This document shows positions 9,276-17,475 of a stretch of 64,000 nucleotides of DNA, one piece after another. Both the position numbers and the translations under genes were made by a program. Position 1 is the first letter of the stretch; every line of letters starts with the position of its first letter. This DNA is from a virus. The notes under the pieces were generated by a model, which was not told the DNA's origin, made no database searches, and was given only the letters and a program-made list of their open reading frames with translations. The stretch covers positions 31,428 to 95,427 of the IMG/VR virus record IMGVR_UViG_3300042564_005059. One strand, 5' to 3'.

Positions 9276-9307
9276 TATACTTTTTATTATAAATATTGCT
9301 TAAAACA

Positions 9308-9331
9308 AAAAAGCATCCGAAGATGCTTTTA
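9308..9331 (-). terminator. Hairpin terminator after the 166-aa membrane gene
   Basis: AAAGCATC / GATGCTTT stem with a 4-nt loop, followed on the minus strand by a T-rich run. It separates the membrane-protein gene from the virion genes. Confidence 0.7.
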
Positions 9332-9333
9332 TT

Positions 9334-9834
9334 TTATTGTTTTTGATGTTTATTTATAACATTATAAACACTACCTAAGAGTTTTTTGTGTTTATCGCTC
9401 ATTTTTGTAATCGTTGTTTCAGTATTTATAGTTTTAGTTTTATGTGTTTCAACAACTTCTGGTCTATAAGCTGCAACAACTATAGTATCGTTAGTCACAA
9501 TAGAATGGTGTTGTTTAATAACTTTAGGTTCTGTTTTAGAACTCATAGTTGTTTTTTTTACTATCTCTGGCTCCAACCCATCAAGACTATCAAGCATTTT
9601 TTTTATCACCATAAAATCTTTTTGTTTCTGGTTATTATCAGAAACCAATTGATTATTCAATGACAACGTTTCAGTATAGTTTTTAATCAAAACGTTATAC
9701 TGGTTAGCTAATCCACTACAATCATCAGTTGACATATAAGCTGTTGCAACTGATGATAATGTGGATAAGATTACAACAACCAAAAAGGCTTGAAATCTAT
9801 GTGCTGGTTTAAGATTTTTAATTGCTTCAAACAT
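9334..9834 (-). CDS. Single-pass membrane protein with long helical tail, 166 aa (spanin-like candidate)
   Basis: A short cytoplasmic N-terminus is followed by one membrane segment at about 15-33 (FQAFLVVVILSTLSSVATAY). The rest is hydrophilic, with a helical Asn/Gln/Lys-rich stretch (about 45-90) and a basic C-terminus. This layout fits an inner-membrane spanin or another envelope protein, but no lysis gene is adjacent, so the idea is weak. A hairpin terminator follows at 9308-9331. Confidence 0.55.
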   Translation of the reverse strand: MFEAIKNLKPAHRFQAFLVVVILSTLSSVATAYMSTDDCSGLANQYNVLIKNYTETLSLNNQLVSDNNQKQKDFMVIKKMLDSLDGLEPEIVKKTTMSSKTEPKVIKQHHSIVTNDTIVVAAYRPEVVETHKTKTINTETTITKMSDKHKKLLGSVYNVINKHQKQ

Positions 9835-9861
9835 GGTACTATTTTATAAATAAATATCGTG

Positions 9862-11103
9862 CTAGTTGGACAAAGGTGCTTTAATTGTTGGATGTGATTG
9901 ATAATTTTCTACTTGAAAATTAACCTCTCCATTTATAGCTTCATCAAATCCTTTATGTTCTAAGTTTGCTAAAAATATTGGGTTCATAACTAATTTTGGC
10001 AACGGAAAGGGTTCTCTTGTTCGCTTAGGTAATTTAGAAATGTATTCCATTCTAGGCTCATGCTTTAAAGCATCCATACCTGATTGTTGTAAATGTTCTA
10101 ATATTTCCTCTTCAGTAAATTCTCTACCAATCTGTTCTTTAGCTTGTTCGATATGATTTGAATATAAATGAACATCACCTAAATTTCCAATCAACTGGTC
10201 AGGAACCATGTTAACTTCTTTTGCAATTATTTCCAATAACAATCCATAAGAAGCAATGTTGAATGGTAAACCTAAGAATGTATCTACTGAACGTTGATTC
10301 CACATTAAAGAGATTGCTCGTCTTGGAATGGTATTATCCATATCAACGGTTTCTCTAATTATATTTTGACCTATACCACCAACATCTTCGTAACCAGCTA
10401 ATTTCATTCTTTCCTTCTCACTTAACTCTCTTGTATAAACTTGAAATCCATAATGACAAGGTGGAAGCACCATTTGGTCCAGTTCCGAACAATTCCAAGC
10501 ATTTACCATTAATCGTCTTGAGTCTGGATTTGCTTTAAGGTCGTTGATTAGGTTTGTGATTTGGTCTATTGGATGTTCTTTACTCAATCCAGCTCCCAAT
10601 ACCATTCCGTGTTTATATCCTTCCCAACTTCTCCATTGTTTACCGTAAATTGGACCTAATTCACCCCACTTCTTAGCAAACTCATCATCTGTTTTGATTT
10701 TGTTGATGAATTCTTCTTGTGTTAATAATTCACTTAAATCCAATTTGACACTATCCTTCCAATGGTCTGGTATGTCTGTTTCAACAACATTTTTATTATG
10801 GTTTTTGTAATTTTCAGTACAATTATTCAAATAAAATTTGTAGCAGTCCCCATCCCAAATGTGACAATTATTATCAACCAAATACTTAATATTTGTATCA
10901 CCACGAAGGAACCAAAGAAGTTCTGTTACGATTGTTTTGAATGGCATCTTCTTTGTAGTCAAGAGTGGAAACCCATCTTTCATATTGTGACGTATCTGTC
11001 TTCCGAATACTGAGATTGTTCCACCATTTCTTGTTTCTTTCTTAACACCATTCTCTAAAATATCTTTTAAGAGGTTTTGATAATCTAAATCTAATTTATT
11101 CAT
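9862..11103 (-). CDS. thyA: Thymidylate synthase (ThyA type), 413 aa
   Basis: Makes dTMP from dUMP with methylene-tetrahydrofolate. Motifs: ILENGV and TRNGGTISVFG near the N-terminus, GFPLLTTKKMPFK, ELLWFLRGDTNI, the active-site Cys in LPPCHYGFQVY (about residue 216), LMWNQRSVDTFLGLPFNIASY, and GDVHLYSNH. It is longer than the usual 264 aa because of an insert at about 85-135 and another near 240-265. ATG at 11103 is chosen because the MNKLD start overlaps the upstream endonuclease stop as ATGAATAA. Partial copies of its 5' end lie further upstream. Confidence 0.93.
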   Translation of the reverse strand: MNKLDLDYQNLLKDILENGVKKETRNGGTISVFGRQIRHNMKDGFPLLTTKKMPFKTIVTELLWFLRGDTNIKYLVDNNCHIWDGDCYKFYLNNCTENYKNHNKNVVETDIPDHWKDSVKLDLSELLTQEEFINKIKTDDEFAKKWGELGPIYGKQWRSWEGYKHGMVLGAGLSKEHPIDQITNLINDLKANPDSRRLMVNAWNCSELDQMVLPPCHYGFQVYTRELSEKERMKLAGYEDVGGIGQNIIRETVDMDNTIPRRAISLMWNQRSVDTFLGLPFNIASYGLLLEIIAKEVNMVPDQLIGNLGDVHLYSNHIEQAKEQIGREFTEEEILEHLQQSGMDALKHEPRMEYISKLPKRTREPFPLPKLVMNPIFLANLEHKGFDEAINGEVNFQVENYQSHPTIKAPLSN

Positions 11104-11953
11104 TTTCTTTAATTTTATATTTCCATTTGTATCCACCAGCAGTTTCTTGTTTACCTTTACAAACAGCGTTTATGTTATATATTTTTAATTCTTTTTCAAC
11201 TTTAGTAATACTTTCCCAAGTTTTAATAAAATTACCATCTAAATCAAGTTGGTTAACTTCTTTTCTTCTTTTTGAAGGTCCTGTTGATATACCCTTTTTT
11301 ATCTGAGATAGTTTTTCTGAAAACCCTTTTGGTTTTGGTTTTCTCATTTTGTCTTTAGTTTCTTCTGATAATTTTTTACCTATCCTAGCTTTTGATATTC
11401 TTTCTTTAGTTTCTTCTGTGTGTTTCCAACCATTTTCTAATTTATATTGTTGATACTGGGAAATTTTTAATCTCCATTCTTCATATCTTTTATCAGCCTC
11501 AACTTTACCATATTTTTCAAGCCAAATATTATATCGACCATTTTTTGTTAATTTAGTACCTTCCTTACCTATTCTTCTTATTTTTTCAATTTGAATAGAT
11601 TTACGTCTATCGGCATCTTCTTTTCCATACTTAATAACCCAGTAATTATAAATTCCGTTTTTGACTATATCGTGACCTATTTTCCTATCACCTTCTTTAC
11701 TCCCATCACTTATGTTATACCCTATTGTTCTATCAATACTATTACACTGTAATATCCAAAAAACCTCACGTTCATTAAGATGATACTCATCTTTACATTC
11801 TTCTAGTATTTCTTTTGTGAAATTTTCTTTACCATATTTTTTTATTGCTAATTTTAATAGTTTACCACTACCGTAATAGTTTGGGTTATTATTTCTATCT
11901 TGACCGATATAGATTTTACCATTAAGTAAATTTGTTGTTTTGTAGATAATCAT
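11096..11953 (-). CDS. GIY-YIG homing endonuclease with NUMOD repeats, 285 aa
   Basis: N-terminal GIY-YIG-like nuclease: MIIYKTTNLLNGKIYIGQD gives the two strands (I-Y..., IYIGQ), followed by YYGSG, then N-E-R-E at about 57-60 as the likely metal-site Glu region. The middle holds two repeats (YNYWVIKYGKEDADRRKS and YNIWLEKYGKVEADKRYEE) and NUMOD3-like motifs (HTEETKERISKARIGKKLSEETKDKM); the C-terminus has a NUMOD1-like segment (QLDLDGNFIKTWES). It is placed right before thymidylate synthase, a known target gene of GIY-YIG enzymes such as I-TevI, and overlaps its start by 8 nt. Confidence 0.88.
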   Translation of the reverse strand: MIIYKTTNLLNGKIYIGQDRNNNPNYYGSGKLLKLAIKKYGKENFTKEILEECKDEYHLNEREVFWILQCNSIDRTIGYNISDGSKEGDRKIGHDIVKNGIYNYWVIKYGKEDADRRKSIQIEKIRRIGKEGTKLTKNGRYNIWLEKYGKVEADKRYEEWRLKISQYQQYKLENGWKHTEETKERISKARIGKKLSEETKDKMRKPKPKGFSEKLSQIKKGISTGPSKRRKEVNQLDLDGNFIKTWESITKVEKELKIYNINAVCKGKQETAGGYKWKYKIKENE

Positions 11954-12016
11954 AATTGTTGTTTTATTATAAATATCTACTGTTTTACTTTTCTACTCAG
12001 TTATTATCTAATTTTT

Positions 12017-12382
12017 TTACTCCGTTATTAAAAAGAAAGTAAAATCGCTATCAACTAAGTTTTCTAAATTACCATAAGTAGCATACCATCCAGAAGAATC
12101 GTTAAACACAATGTATATGTAATTTTTATCGTCAAATATTTGATAATATAAACTATATTCAGTATTTGGTTGAAATTCCCAAGACATATCTGCTCTAGAT
12201 TTCGTACATAAAACTTTACCTAATAAAACAACTTCCCGTTCTATAACTTCATCAACAAACTTTATCTTACAAGTCGTTCCAGTACGGTCTTTTTTTTCTA
12301 CTCCGTTATCCAAGATATCTTGTAGAAGGTCTGTGTATTGTTTATCTAAGGTGTTACCCTTTATCGCATTTATTTTTTCCAT
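12017..12382 (-). CDS. Chimeric ORF: thymidylate synthase N-terminal fragment fused to unknown domain, 121 aa
   Basis: The first about 40 residues (LDKQYTDLLQDILDNGVEKK, then DRTGT) are clearly a thymidylate synthase N-terminus, different in sequence from the intact copy downstream. After RTGT the similarity stops and an unrelated 80-aa tail follows (rich in Y, F, D, S). It is probably a relic left by endonuclease-driven recombination rather than an enzyme, since all catalytic parts are missing. Whether the protein is made is unknown. Confidence 0.6.
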   Translation of the reverse strand: MEKINAIKGNTLDKQYTDLLQDILDNGVEKKDRTGTTCKIKFVDEVIEREVVLLGKVLCTKSRADMSWEFQPNTEYSLYYQIFDDKNYIYIVFNDSSGWYATYGNLENLVDSDFTFFLITE

Positions 12383-12914
12383 GGTTTCTGGTTATAACTG
12401 TTTTTGTTGTATAAACCCCACATATTTCACATGTAGAATAATTTGTTTCTTTATTTTTTGGTTTTTTTAAAGCTTTTTTATGTTCTTCACTTAATGGAAC
12501 ACCTTTTTTTGTTTTTGAAATAGAATTAGCCCTTTTTTGTATTCTTGCTGGTGAATCTTTTTGATTACTTCTTGCAACACTTAGTTTTTTCTTGTGTTCT
12601 TCACTAAAAATAACACCTTTCTTAAAACCACCAGTATTACCACCATCACCTTGTTCTGGTATTAAATTAGCAAATTCTTTATTTTTAACAACGTCCCATA
12701 ATTCAGAATAATATAGCCCCATTTTTTTTAATTCATCTTTATCATCGGTTTCAAATAATATAGTTGTTTTTATTTCTGATGTTGAAATGTTATGGGCGTT
12801 TAAATGTCGTTTCCATACTGTACCACTACCTTTATATTTGTATGGGTCTGTATTAACACATTTACCTAAATATTTTAATCCTAATGGTGATTCTTTTAAA
12901 TATAATATTATCAT
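12354..12914 (-). CDS. GIY-YIG/NUMOD3 homing endonuclease-like protein, 186 aa
   Basis: The likely ATG is at 12914 (the frame extends to 12941 only by a TTG inside a promoter-like motif). It begins MIILYLKESPLGLKYLGKC, a GIY-YIG-like pair of strands, then YKGSGTVWKRHLNAH and a conserved E-LW-V. C-terminal NUMOD3-like repeats (FSEEHKKKLSVARSNQKD, LSEEHKKALKKPKNKE) and a Cys set (CEICG ... C) follow. It overlaps the chimeric ORF by 29 nt. Free-standing mobile endonuclease, second in this locus. Confidence 0.8.
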   Translation of the reverse strand: MIILYLKESPLGLKYLGKCVNTDPYKYKGSGTVWKRHLNAHNISTSEIKTTILFETDDKDELKKMGLYYSELWDVVKNKEFANLIPEQGDGGNTGGFKKGVIFSEEHKKKLSVARSNQKDSPARIQKRANSISKTKKGVPLSEEHKKALKKPKNKETNYSTCEICGVYTTKTVITRNHGKNKCDKG

Positions 12915-12937
12915 TTTTATTTTTATTGATAAATATA

Positions 12938-12968
12938 TCAAAAAACTCCATTATCTAATTTATTCATA
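12938..12968 (-). pseudogene. Remnant of thymidylate synthase 5' end (MNKLDNGVF-stop)
   Basis: An ATG overlapping the stop of the 62-aa gene (ATGAATAA, the same overlap as at the intact gene) begins M-N-K-L-D, then jumps to N-G-V-F and stops. Compared with the intact gene (MNKLD ... ILENGV), the middle 12 codons are missing. This looks like a scar at the endonuclease insertion point. Confidence 0.5.
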
Positions 12969-13148
12969 GTTATCTTTTTCTATTTTTCTTCCAAAATTTT
13001 CTTTAGCCCAGCTTTTCATTTTTTGCATGGATTCATCACCTTCCTCAAATTCGTATATGTCCATTTCATCACATAACGAACAAACCTCATAAAAATTGTC
13101 TAACAACTTTTGTAATTTTTTCTTGCTAATAGTTACTGTTTTACTCAT
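12960..13148 (-). CDS. Unknown acidic small protein, 62 aa
   Basis: Starts MSKTVTISKKKLQKLLDNF and continues with acidic helices; no known motif. Its last codons (D-N-Y-E-stop) overlap the thymidylate synthase remnant start. It lies 8 nt inside the start/stop overlap with the 182-aa gene, so it is part of the same operon. Before the endonucleases arrived it was probably directly upstream of thymidylate synthase. Confidence 0.6.
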   Translation of the reverse strand: MSKTVTISKKKLQKLLDNFYEVCSLCDEMDIYEFEEGDESMQKMKSWAKENFGRKIEKDNYE

Positions 13149-13689
13149 TTTTTTTACTTATATATTGAAATAATATCATTAGTGCTATATCCCACTTAGA
13201 CGAGAAATCATCGTCTTCAACCATTTTTTTATCAAATTCCTCTTTGGTTAATAATTCTTTAGGTTTTGGTGGTTGACATTCGTTATTCTTACTAAACGTA
13301 CCATTATAAAACATTGGGTGGATATATCTTGCGGTCTCCATAGAATGTTCAGCTTCATAAAATTTATATACAAAATTCATAGCCTCATCCATATATTCAC
13401 ATTCTTTATAGTATTCATCGGTTTCTAAACTTAAAAACGCGTCAATATCTTCTTGCCTTGGTTTAGCGTTTTCATGTTCTTTTTCGAAATTATAGGTTTT
13501 CCCATAGCTAGTTGTAATTTCTTTCTCACCTTCAAAAAAATTAATCAATTGTTGTTTAGTACAGGACTCAACTATAAAGCCATGGTCATCGGTTATTAGG
13601 AAAATGTTAGCTGTTGGAATGTGATATGCTTTAAGCACATCACCCTCAAAATTTAACAACCCTAAACTTTTGTAATCTTTGTTTTTCAT
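13141..13689 (-). CDS. Unknown protein, 182 aa
   Basis: No family recognised. The C-terminal LLTKEEFDKKMVEDDDFSSKW resembles the insert LLTQEEFINKIKTDDEFAKKW inside the neighbouring thymidylate synthase, which may be chance or shared ancestry. It overlaps the 141-aa gene start by 1 nt and the 62-aa gene by 8 nt, so translation is coupled. Confidence 0.6.
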   Translation of the reverse strand: MKNKDYKSLGLLNFEGDVLKAYHIPTANIFLITDDHGFIVESCTKQQLINFFEGEKEITTSYGKTYNFEKEHENAKPRQEDIDAFLSLETDEYYKECEYMDEAMNFVYKFYEAEHSMETARYIHPMFYNGTFSKNNECQPPKPKELLTKEEFDKKMVEDDDFSSKWDIALMILFQYISKKNE

Positions 13690-14114
13690 TATCTTCTAAT
13701 TAAAATGTATTTGTAATTTTTTTGTGACTTTTCAACAATTTCTGGTTCAAAAACTTGTCTAACATTTTCATAAACTTTTCGATTGAAAGCATAATTGGTT
13801 AGTTTAACTTGAGCCATTCGTACATACTCACCATCACAATCTCTATGAACTATTTTACCATCAACTGTTGGGTAGAAATAAACCATACCGCCCTTACCTT
13901 GAGTGTTTGTAACTAAATCTCTATAATTACCTCTAAATGTAAATATTTGTATGGGTTTAGAGTTCATCACAACTCTACTAACTTTATGTAATGAAAATGG
14001 GTCGTAATTACTAACTTCATCAAGTTCAAAATGCATAAACATTGGCGAATCTACAATACCAATAAAAGGACATCTTTCGACATCCTTTATTGTTGTTTGG
14101 TTTGTAATTTCCAT
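13689..14114 (-). CDS. Unknown protein, 141 aa
   Basis: A mixed alpha/beta protein without recognisable motif; it contains FPIGIVDSPMF-like hydrophobic strands near the N-terminus (CPFIGIVDSPMFMHFELDEV) and a basic C-terminus. It is separated by 2 nt from the KTSC-domain gene. Co-transcribed with its neighbours from the promoter at 14845. Confidence 0.55.
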   Translation of the reverse strand: MEITNQTTIKDVERCPFIGIVDSPMFMHFELDEVSNYDPFSLHKVSRVVMNSKPIQIFTFRGNYRDLVTNTQGKGGMVYFYPTVDGKIVHRDCDGEYVRMAQVKLTNYAFNRKVYENVRQVFEPEIVEKSQKNYKYILIRR

Positions 14115-14116
14115 AG

Positions 14117-14584
14117 TTAGTCGTTAACTATAGAAGCAGCAGCTGATGCTGTTATTTTTTCATAGTCATCCATAGCTGACTTCATTTTAGCATACAACGC
14201 TGGGTCGATACTTTCAGTTTTTTCGTAATAAACAGAAACTGCATTGATAGCTGTTATCATTGAATTTGTAACAAGTTGCACTTTTATTTTTTTCTCAGCG
14301 TCTTTTAATTCGGTTACTTCCAATAAGATTGCACTAGGGTCAACTTTATCCATTTTTTCAAAGTCATGTTTTTTAATATGAGAATTAAAAATAACCCCTT
14401 GACTATCTGCTAATTCAAAACGAGTGTAGTCGGTTTCAGAAACGTTTGAGTATCTGTATTGACCACCGTTGTTAAAAATAATTGTTAGGTCTTTTGAAGT
14501 TTTATCATACGTCGATGCGCAGATATTAGAAGAACTATAAATAGCCTTAGTTACATTGTTGTTTTCTTGTTTTTTTAAAAGCAT
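14117..14584 (-). CDS. KTSC-domain protein, 155 aa
   Basis: Residues about 18-65 match the KTSC domain: SSSNICASTYDKTSKDLTII, then FNNGGQYRYSNV and a conserved F...G..FN. KTSC domains occur in phage proteins and at the ends of some lysyl-tRNA synthetases; they are thought to bind RNA, but their role here is unknown. The C-terminal half is helical. The gene lies in a short minus-strand operon with the 73-aa gene. Confidence 0.75.
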   Translation of the reverse strand: MLLKKQENNNVTKAIYSSSNICASTYDKTSKDLTIIFNNGGQYRYSNVSETDYTRFELADSQGVIFNSHIKKHDFEKMDKVDPSAILLEVTELKDAEKKIKVQLVTNSMITAINAVSVYYEKTESIDPALYAKMKSAMDDYEKITASAAASIVND

Positions 14585-14606
14585 AATTTGTTTTATTTAA
14601 TAATTG

Positions 14607-14828
14607 TTATTTTGCATGTGTTTTATAAGAATCAATATCTTTTAGTTGGAAAATTTTGCCAGTACTAGTAAGGGTGTGGTTTAACTCATCTTTTTCGTCT
14701 AAGATTACTATTATATAATCACCTGTAATCATAAGACCACAATCATCGAATGTAATGTTTGTTCTACCATCCCCGCCAGTTTTAACCAGTAATTCAACTT
14801 TTCCAAATTTAGGTGCTGTAGGTATCAT
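14607..14828 (-). CDS. Unknown small protein, 73 aa
   Basis: A basic/mixed beta-rich protein with TGDYIIVILDEKDEL in the middle; no known motif. First gene behind the minus-strand promoter CAAATATA at 14845-14852, divergent from the ClpC gene. Confidence 0.55.
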   Translation of the reverse strand: MIPTAPKFGKVELLVKTGGDGRTNITFDDCGLMITGDYIIVILDEKDELNHTLTSTGKIFQLKDIDSYKTHAK

Positions 14829-14844
14829 AATTTTTTGTTTTGTA

Positions 14845-14852
14845 CAAATATA
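14845..14852 (-). promoter_or_regulatory. Bacteroidota-type -7 element (TATATTTG) for the 73-aa gene operon
   Basis: TATATTTG read on the minus strand, 17 nt before the start codon. It is divergent from the ClpC promoter 50 nt away. Confidence 0.65.
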
Positions 14853-14877
14853 CTAATAATTTTCTAAACAATCAATA

Positions 14878-14907
14878 TTGCTATTTAAAAATAATTTCGT
14901 ATATTTG
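14878..14907 (+). promoter_or_regulatory. Bacteroidota-type promoter of the clpC-like gene
   Basis: TTG at 14878-14880, 19 nt spacer, TATATTTG at 14900-14907, 18 nt before the ATG. This matches the host vegetative consensus, so the gene can be read without a phage factor. Confidence 0.75.
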
Positions 14908-14925
14908 CAAAAAAAGAAATAACCG

Positions 14926-17427
14926 ATGGATAGAAGAATAGACCCAAAAGTTAAAATTATCATGAATCAAGCCATTAGAGAAGCTAAAGACCATGATGAT
15001 AATAAAATTAAACCAGAACATGTGATTCTATCTATGATGATAGACAACGATAACGAATGTGTTAGAGCGTTAAATATTATGAATGTGGATACTTTTGATG
15101 TATACGACAAAGTATCTGATTTTGTTAGAAAAAATGACTTGACCCCTAGAATAGGTACAAACAGAAAAAGTCTACCATTTTCTGATGAAATGAAAGTTAT
15201 AATCAAAAACTTAGACAAACATTGTGATAAACTAAATGATACCTACATAGATACGACACATGTAATGCTTAGTATTTTAGACTCTAAATTACCGTTAATT
15301 AAAATGTTATCTGAAATTGGTATAACATACAACAAATTTTTAAAAACCGTTACAAATATGGACAAATTCGAACACAAAAACAGTGCTTTTAGCAATGATG
15401 AAAATGATGAAAACGAATCTTTTAGAAAACCTAAAAACAAAGATTCAAAAACAAAAACACCAGTTTTAGATAATTTCTGTAGAGATATCTCTAAGGCTGT
15501 TGAAAACGAACAAGTGGACCCAGTGGTTGGTAGAGAAATTGAGATAAAACGTGTATCTCAAATTTTATCTAGAAGAAAGAAAAACAATCCAGTCCTTATT
15601 GGTGAACCTGGTGTTGGAAAAACTGCCATAGTAGAGGGACTTGCCCAACTTATTTTTGAGGGTAACGCTCCAAGAACATTAACAGGTAAAAAAATATACA
15701 TGTTAGATTTAGCTTCAATTGTTGCTGGTACAAAATATCGTGGACAATTTGAAGAGAGAATGAAAGCCATATTAGAAGAATGTAAAGCCAATCCAGACAT
15801 TGTATTGTTCATTGATGAATTACATACAATCGTAGGCGCTGGAAACTCAAGCGGTTCTTTAGACGCATCTAATATTTTCAAACCAGCTTTGGCTAGAGGT
15901 GAAATACAAATCATTGGTGCTACAACACTTGATGAATATCGAGAAAACATTGAAAAAGACGGTGCGTTAACTAGACGTTTTCAACAAGTTCTAGTTGAAG
16001 AACCAACCTTAGAGCAAACTAAAACTATTTTGATGAACATCAAAGAGAAGTATGAAAAACATCACAAAGTTAAATATACTGAAGAAGCAATAGAAGAATG
16101 CGTTAAATTATCAGCTAGATACATTATGGATAGAGCAATGCCAGACAAAGCTATCGATGTTTTGGATGAAGCTGGAGCTACCACTAATATTTCAGTTGAA
16201 AAACCTGATGCTATTAAAGAACTTGAGGAAGAGAAAAAACTTATAAACGAGAAAAAAGCAGAAGTTGTAAAAAAACAACAATATGAAGAAGCTGCAAAAC
16301 TTCGCGACAAAGAAAAAGAAATTACCGATAGTTTAGAAAAAGCTATGGTTGATTGGCAAACAAGTCTAGATGTTAAAGTAACTGAAGTTGGTGTTGATTT
16401 AATCTCTGAGGTTGTTTCTATGATGACTGGTATTCCACTTAACAAAATTTCAACTCAAGAAAGTAAACGTCTTATGAATATGGACAAAGAATTGAGTGGT
16501 AAAGTAATCGGTCAAGACGATGCTGTTGTTAAGGTTGTTAAGGCAATCAAACGTAATAGAATTGGTATCAAAGATAAAAACAAACCTGTTGGTTCATTTA
16601 TTTTCTTAGGCCCTACAGGTGTTGGTAAAACACTTCTTGCTAAATTGCTAGCCGAACATGTTTATGGTGATGCTGATGCTCTTGTTAGAGTTGATATGTC
16701 AGAATACATGGAGAAACACTCTGTGTCTAGATTGGTTGGTCCACCACCAGGTTACGTTGGTTATGACCAAGGTGGTCAGTTAACTGAAAAAGTTAGACGT
16801 AAACCACACTGTGTAATCTTATTTGATGAGATTGAAAAAGCTCACGATGATGTGTTTAACTTATTGTTACAATTACTTGATGAAGGTCATTTAACTGATG
16901 GTCTTGGACGTAAGGTTAACTTTAAAAATGCTCTTATCATTATGACATCTAACATCGGTGTTAAAGAGGCAAACTCTTTTGGTAAGACTATGGGGTTTGA
17001 TACTGGTTCAACAGCTTTTAATGAAGAAGCTAAATCTAGAGCAATCATTGATAAAGCACTTAAAAAGAAATTTAAACCAGAATTTCTTAACCGTATAGAC
17101 GAAGCTATCATTTTCAATTCTCTTTCAAAAGAAAATATTAGAGAAATTATCAATGTTGAGATTAAACACTTAGAAAGTCGTTTAGCTGAATTGAAATTTA
17201 AGTTAGATATTTCTGATAGCGCTCTAGATTTTATAGCAAAAGAAGGTTATGATGAAGAGTATGGGGCTAGACCACTAAACAGAGCGATTCAACATTATGT
17301 TGAAGATTTAGTAGCCGATGAAATTCTTACTGAAGTGTTTGAGGAAGGTGATACAATCAAGATTGTTTATTCTAAAGAACAAGAAAGTCTTGTAATAGAA
17401 AAACCTAAAAAAACAAAAAAATCGTAA
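14926..17427 (+). CDS. clpC: ClpC-type AAA+ unfoldase (Clp ATP-binding subunit), 833 aa
   Basis: A hexameric ATP-driven unfoldase that normally feeds proteins to ClpP. Seen: Clp_N repeats (about 1-145); first AAA+ module with Walker A GEPGVGKTA (about 226) and Walker B VLFIDELHT; a short middle domain with a UVR-like motif QQYEEAAKLRDKE (about 449), typical of ClpC; second AAA+ module with GPTGVGKT (about 563), VILFDEIEKAH, and a T-M-G-F-D loop (about 688-692) in the place of the (V/I)GF/(I)GL loop that docks ClpP. C-terminal D2-small is present (YGARPLNRAI). No ClpP is in the window, so it may capture host ClpP. Confidence 0.92.
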   Translation: MDRRIDPKVKIIMNQAIREAKDHDDNKIKPEHVILSMMIDNDNECVRALNIMNVDTFDVYDKVSDFVRKNDLTPRIGTNRKSLPFSDEMKVIIKNLDKHCDKLNDTYIDTTHVMLSILDSKLPLIKMLSEIGITYNKFLKTVTNMDKFEHKNSAFSNDENDENESFRKPKNKDSKTKTPVLDNFCRDISKAVENEQVDPVVGREIEIKRVSQILSRRKKNNPVLIGEPGVGKTAIVEGLAQLIFEGNAPRTLTGKKIYMLDLASIVAGTKYRGQFEERMKAILEECKANPDIVLFIDELHTIVGAGNSSGSLDASNIFKPALARGEIQIIGATTLDEYRENIEKDGALTRRFQQVLVEEPTLEQTKTILMNIKEKYEKHHKVKYTEEAIEECVKLSARYIMDRAMPDKAIDVLDEAGATTNISVEKPDAIKELEEEKKLINEKKAEVVKKQQYEEAAKLRDKEKEITDSLEKAMVDWQTSLDVKVTEVGVDLISEVVSMMTGIPLNKISTQESKRLMNMDKELSGKVIGQDDAVVKVVKAIKRNRIGIKDKNKPVGSFIFLGPTGVGKTLLAKLLAEHVYGDADALVRVDMSEYMEKHSVSRLVGPPPGYVGYDQGGQLTEKVRRKPHCVILFDEIEKAHDDVFNLLLQLLDEGHLTDGLGRKVNFKNALIIMTSNIGVKEANSFGKTMGFDTGSTAFNEEAKSRAIIDKALKKKFKPEFLNRIDEAIIFNSLSKENIREIINVEIKHLESRLAELKFKLDISDSALDFIAKEGYDEEYGARPLNRAIQHYVEDLVADEILTEVFEEGDTIKIVYSKEQESLVIEKPKKTKKS

Positions 17428-17436
17428 TTTTAATTA

Positions 17437-17463
17437 AACCCACAAATTTTGTGGGTTTTTTTT
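17437..17463 (+). terminator. Rho-independent terminator after clpC
   Basis: AACCCACAAA TTT TGTGGGTT hairpin followed by a T8 run. The next gene starts 13 nt further, so it must have its own promoter. Confidence 0.85.
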
Positions 17464-17473
17464 ATATTTATAT
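17461..17473 (+). promoter_or_regulatory. Candidate phage (second-class) promoter motif before the GNAT-peptidase gene
   Basis: TTTATATTTATAT lies just before the ATG at 17476 and after the terminator. It matches the ATATTTAT motif found upstream of many left-half genes. Confidence 0.35.
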
Positions 17474-17475
17474 GT

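Noticed and set aside
9334-9834. Calling the 166-aa membrane protein a spanin
   Set aside because: One membrane segment and a helical tail fit, but there is no partner lipoprotein, holin or endolysin next to it.
13141-13689. Similarity of the 182-aa protein to the insert in thymidylate synthase
   Set aside because: Only about 20 residues, charged and helical; not enough to claim homology.
15243-17153. Minus frames opposite clpC
   Set aside because: All are shadows of a full-length, well conserved plus-strand gene.
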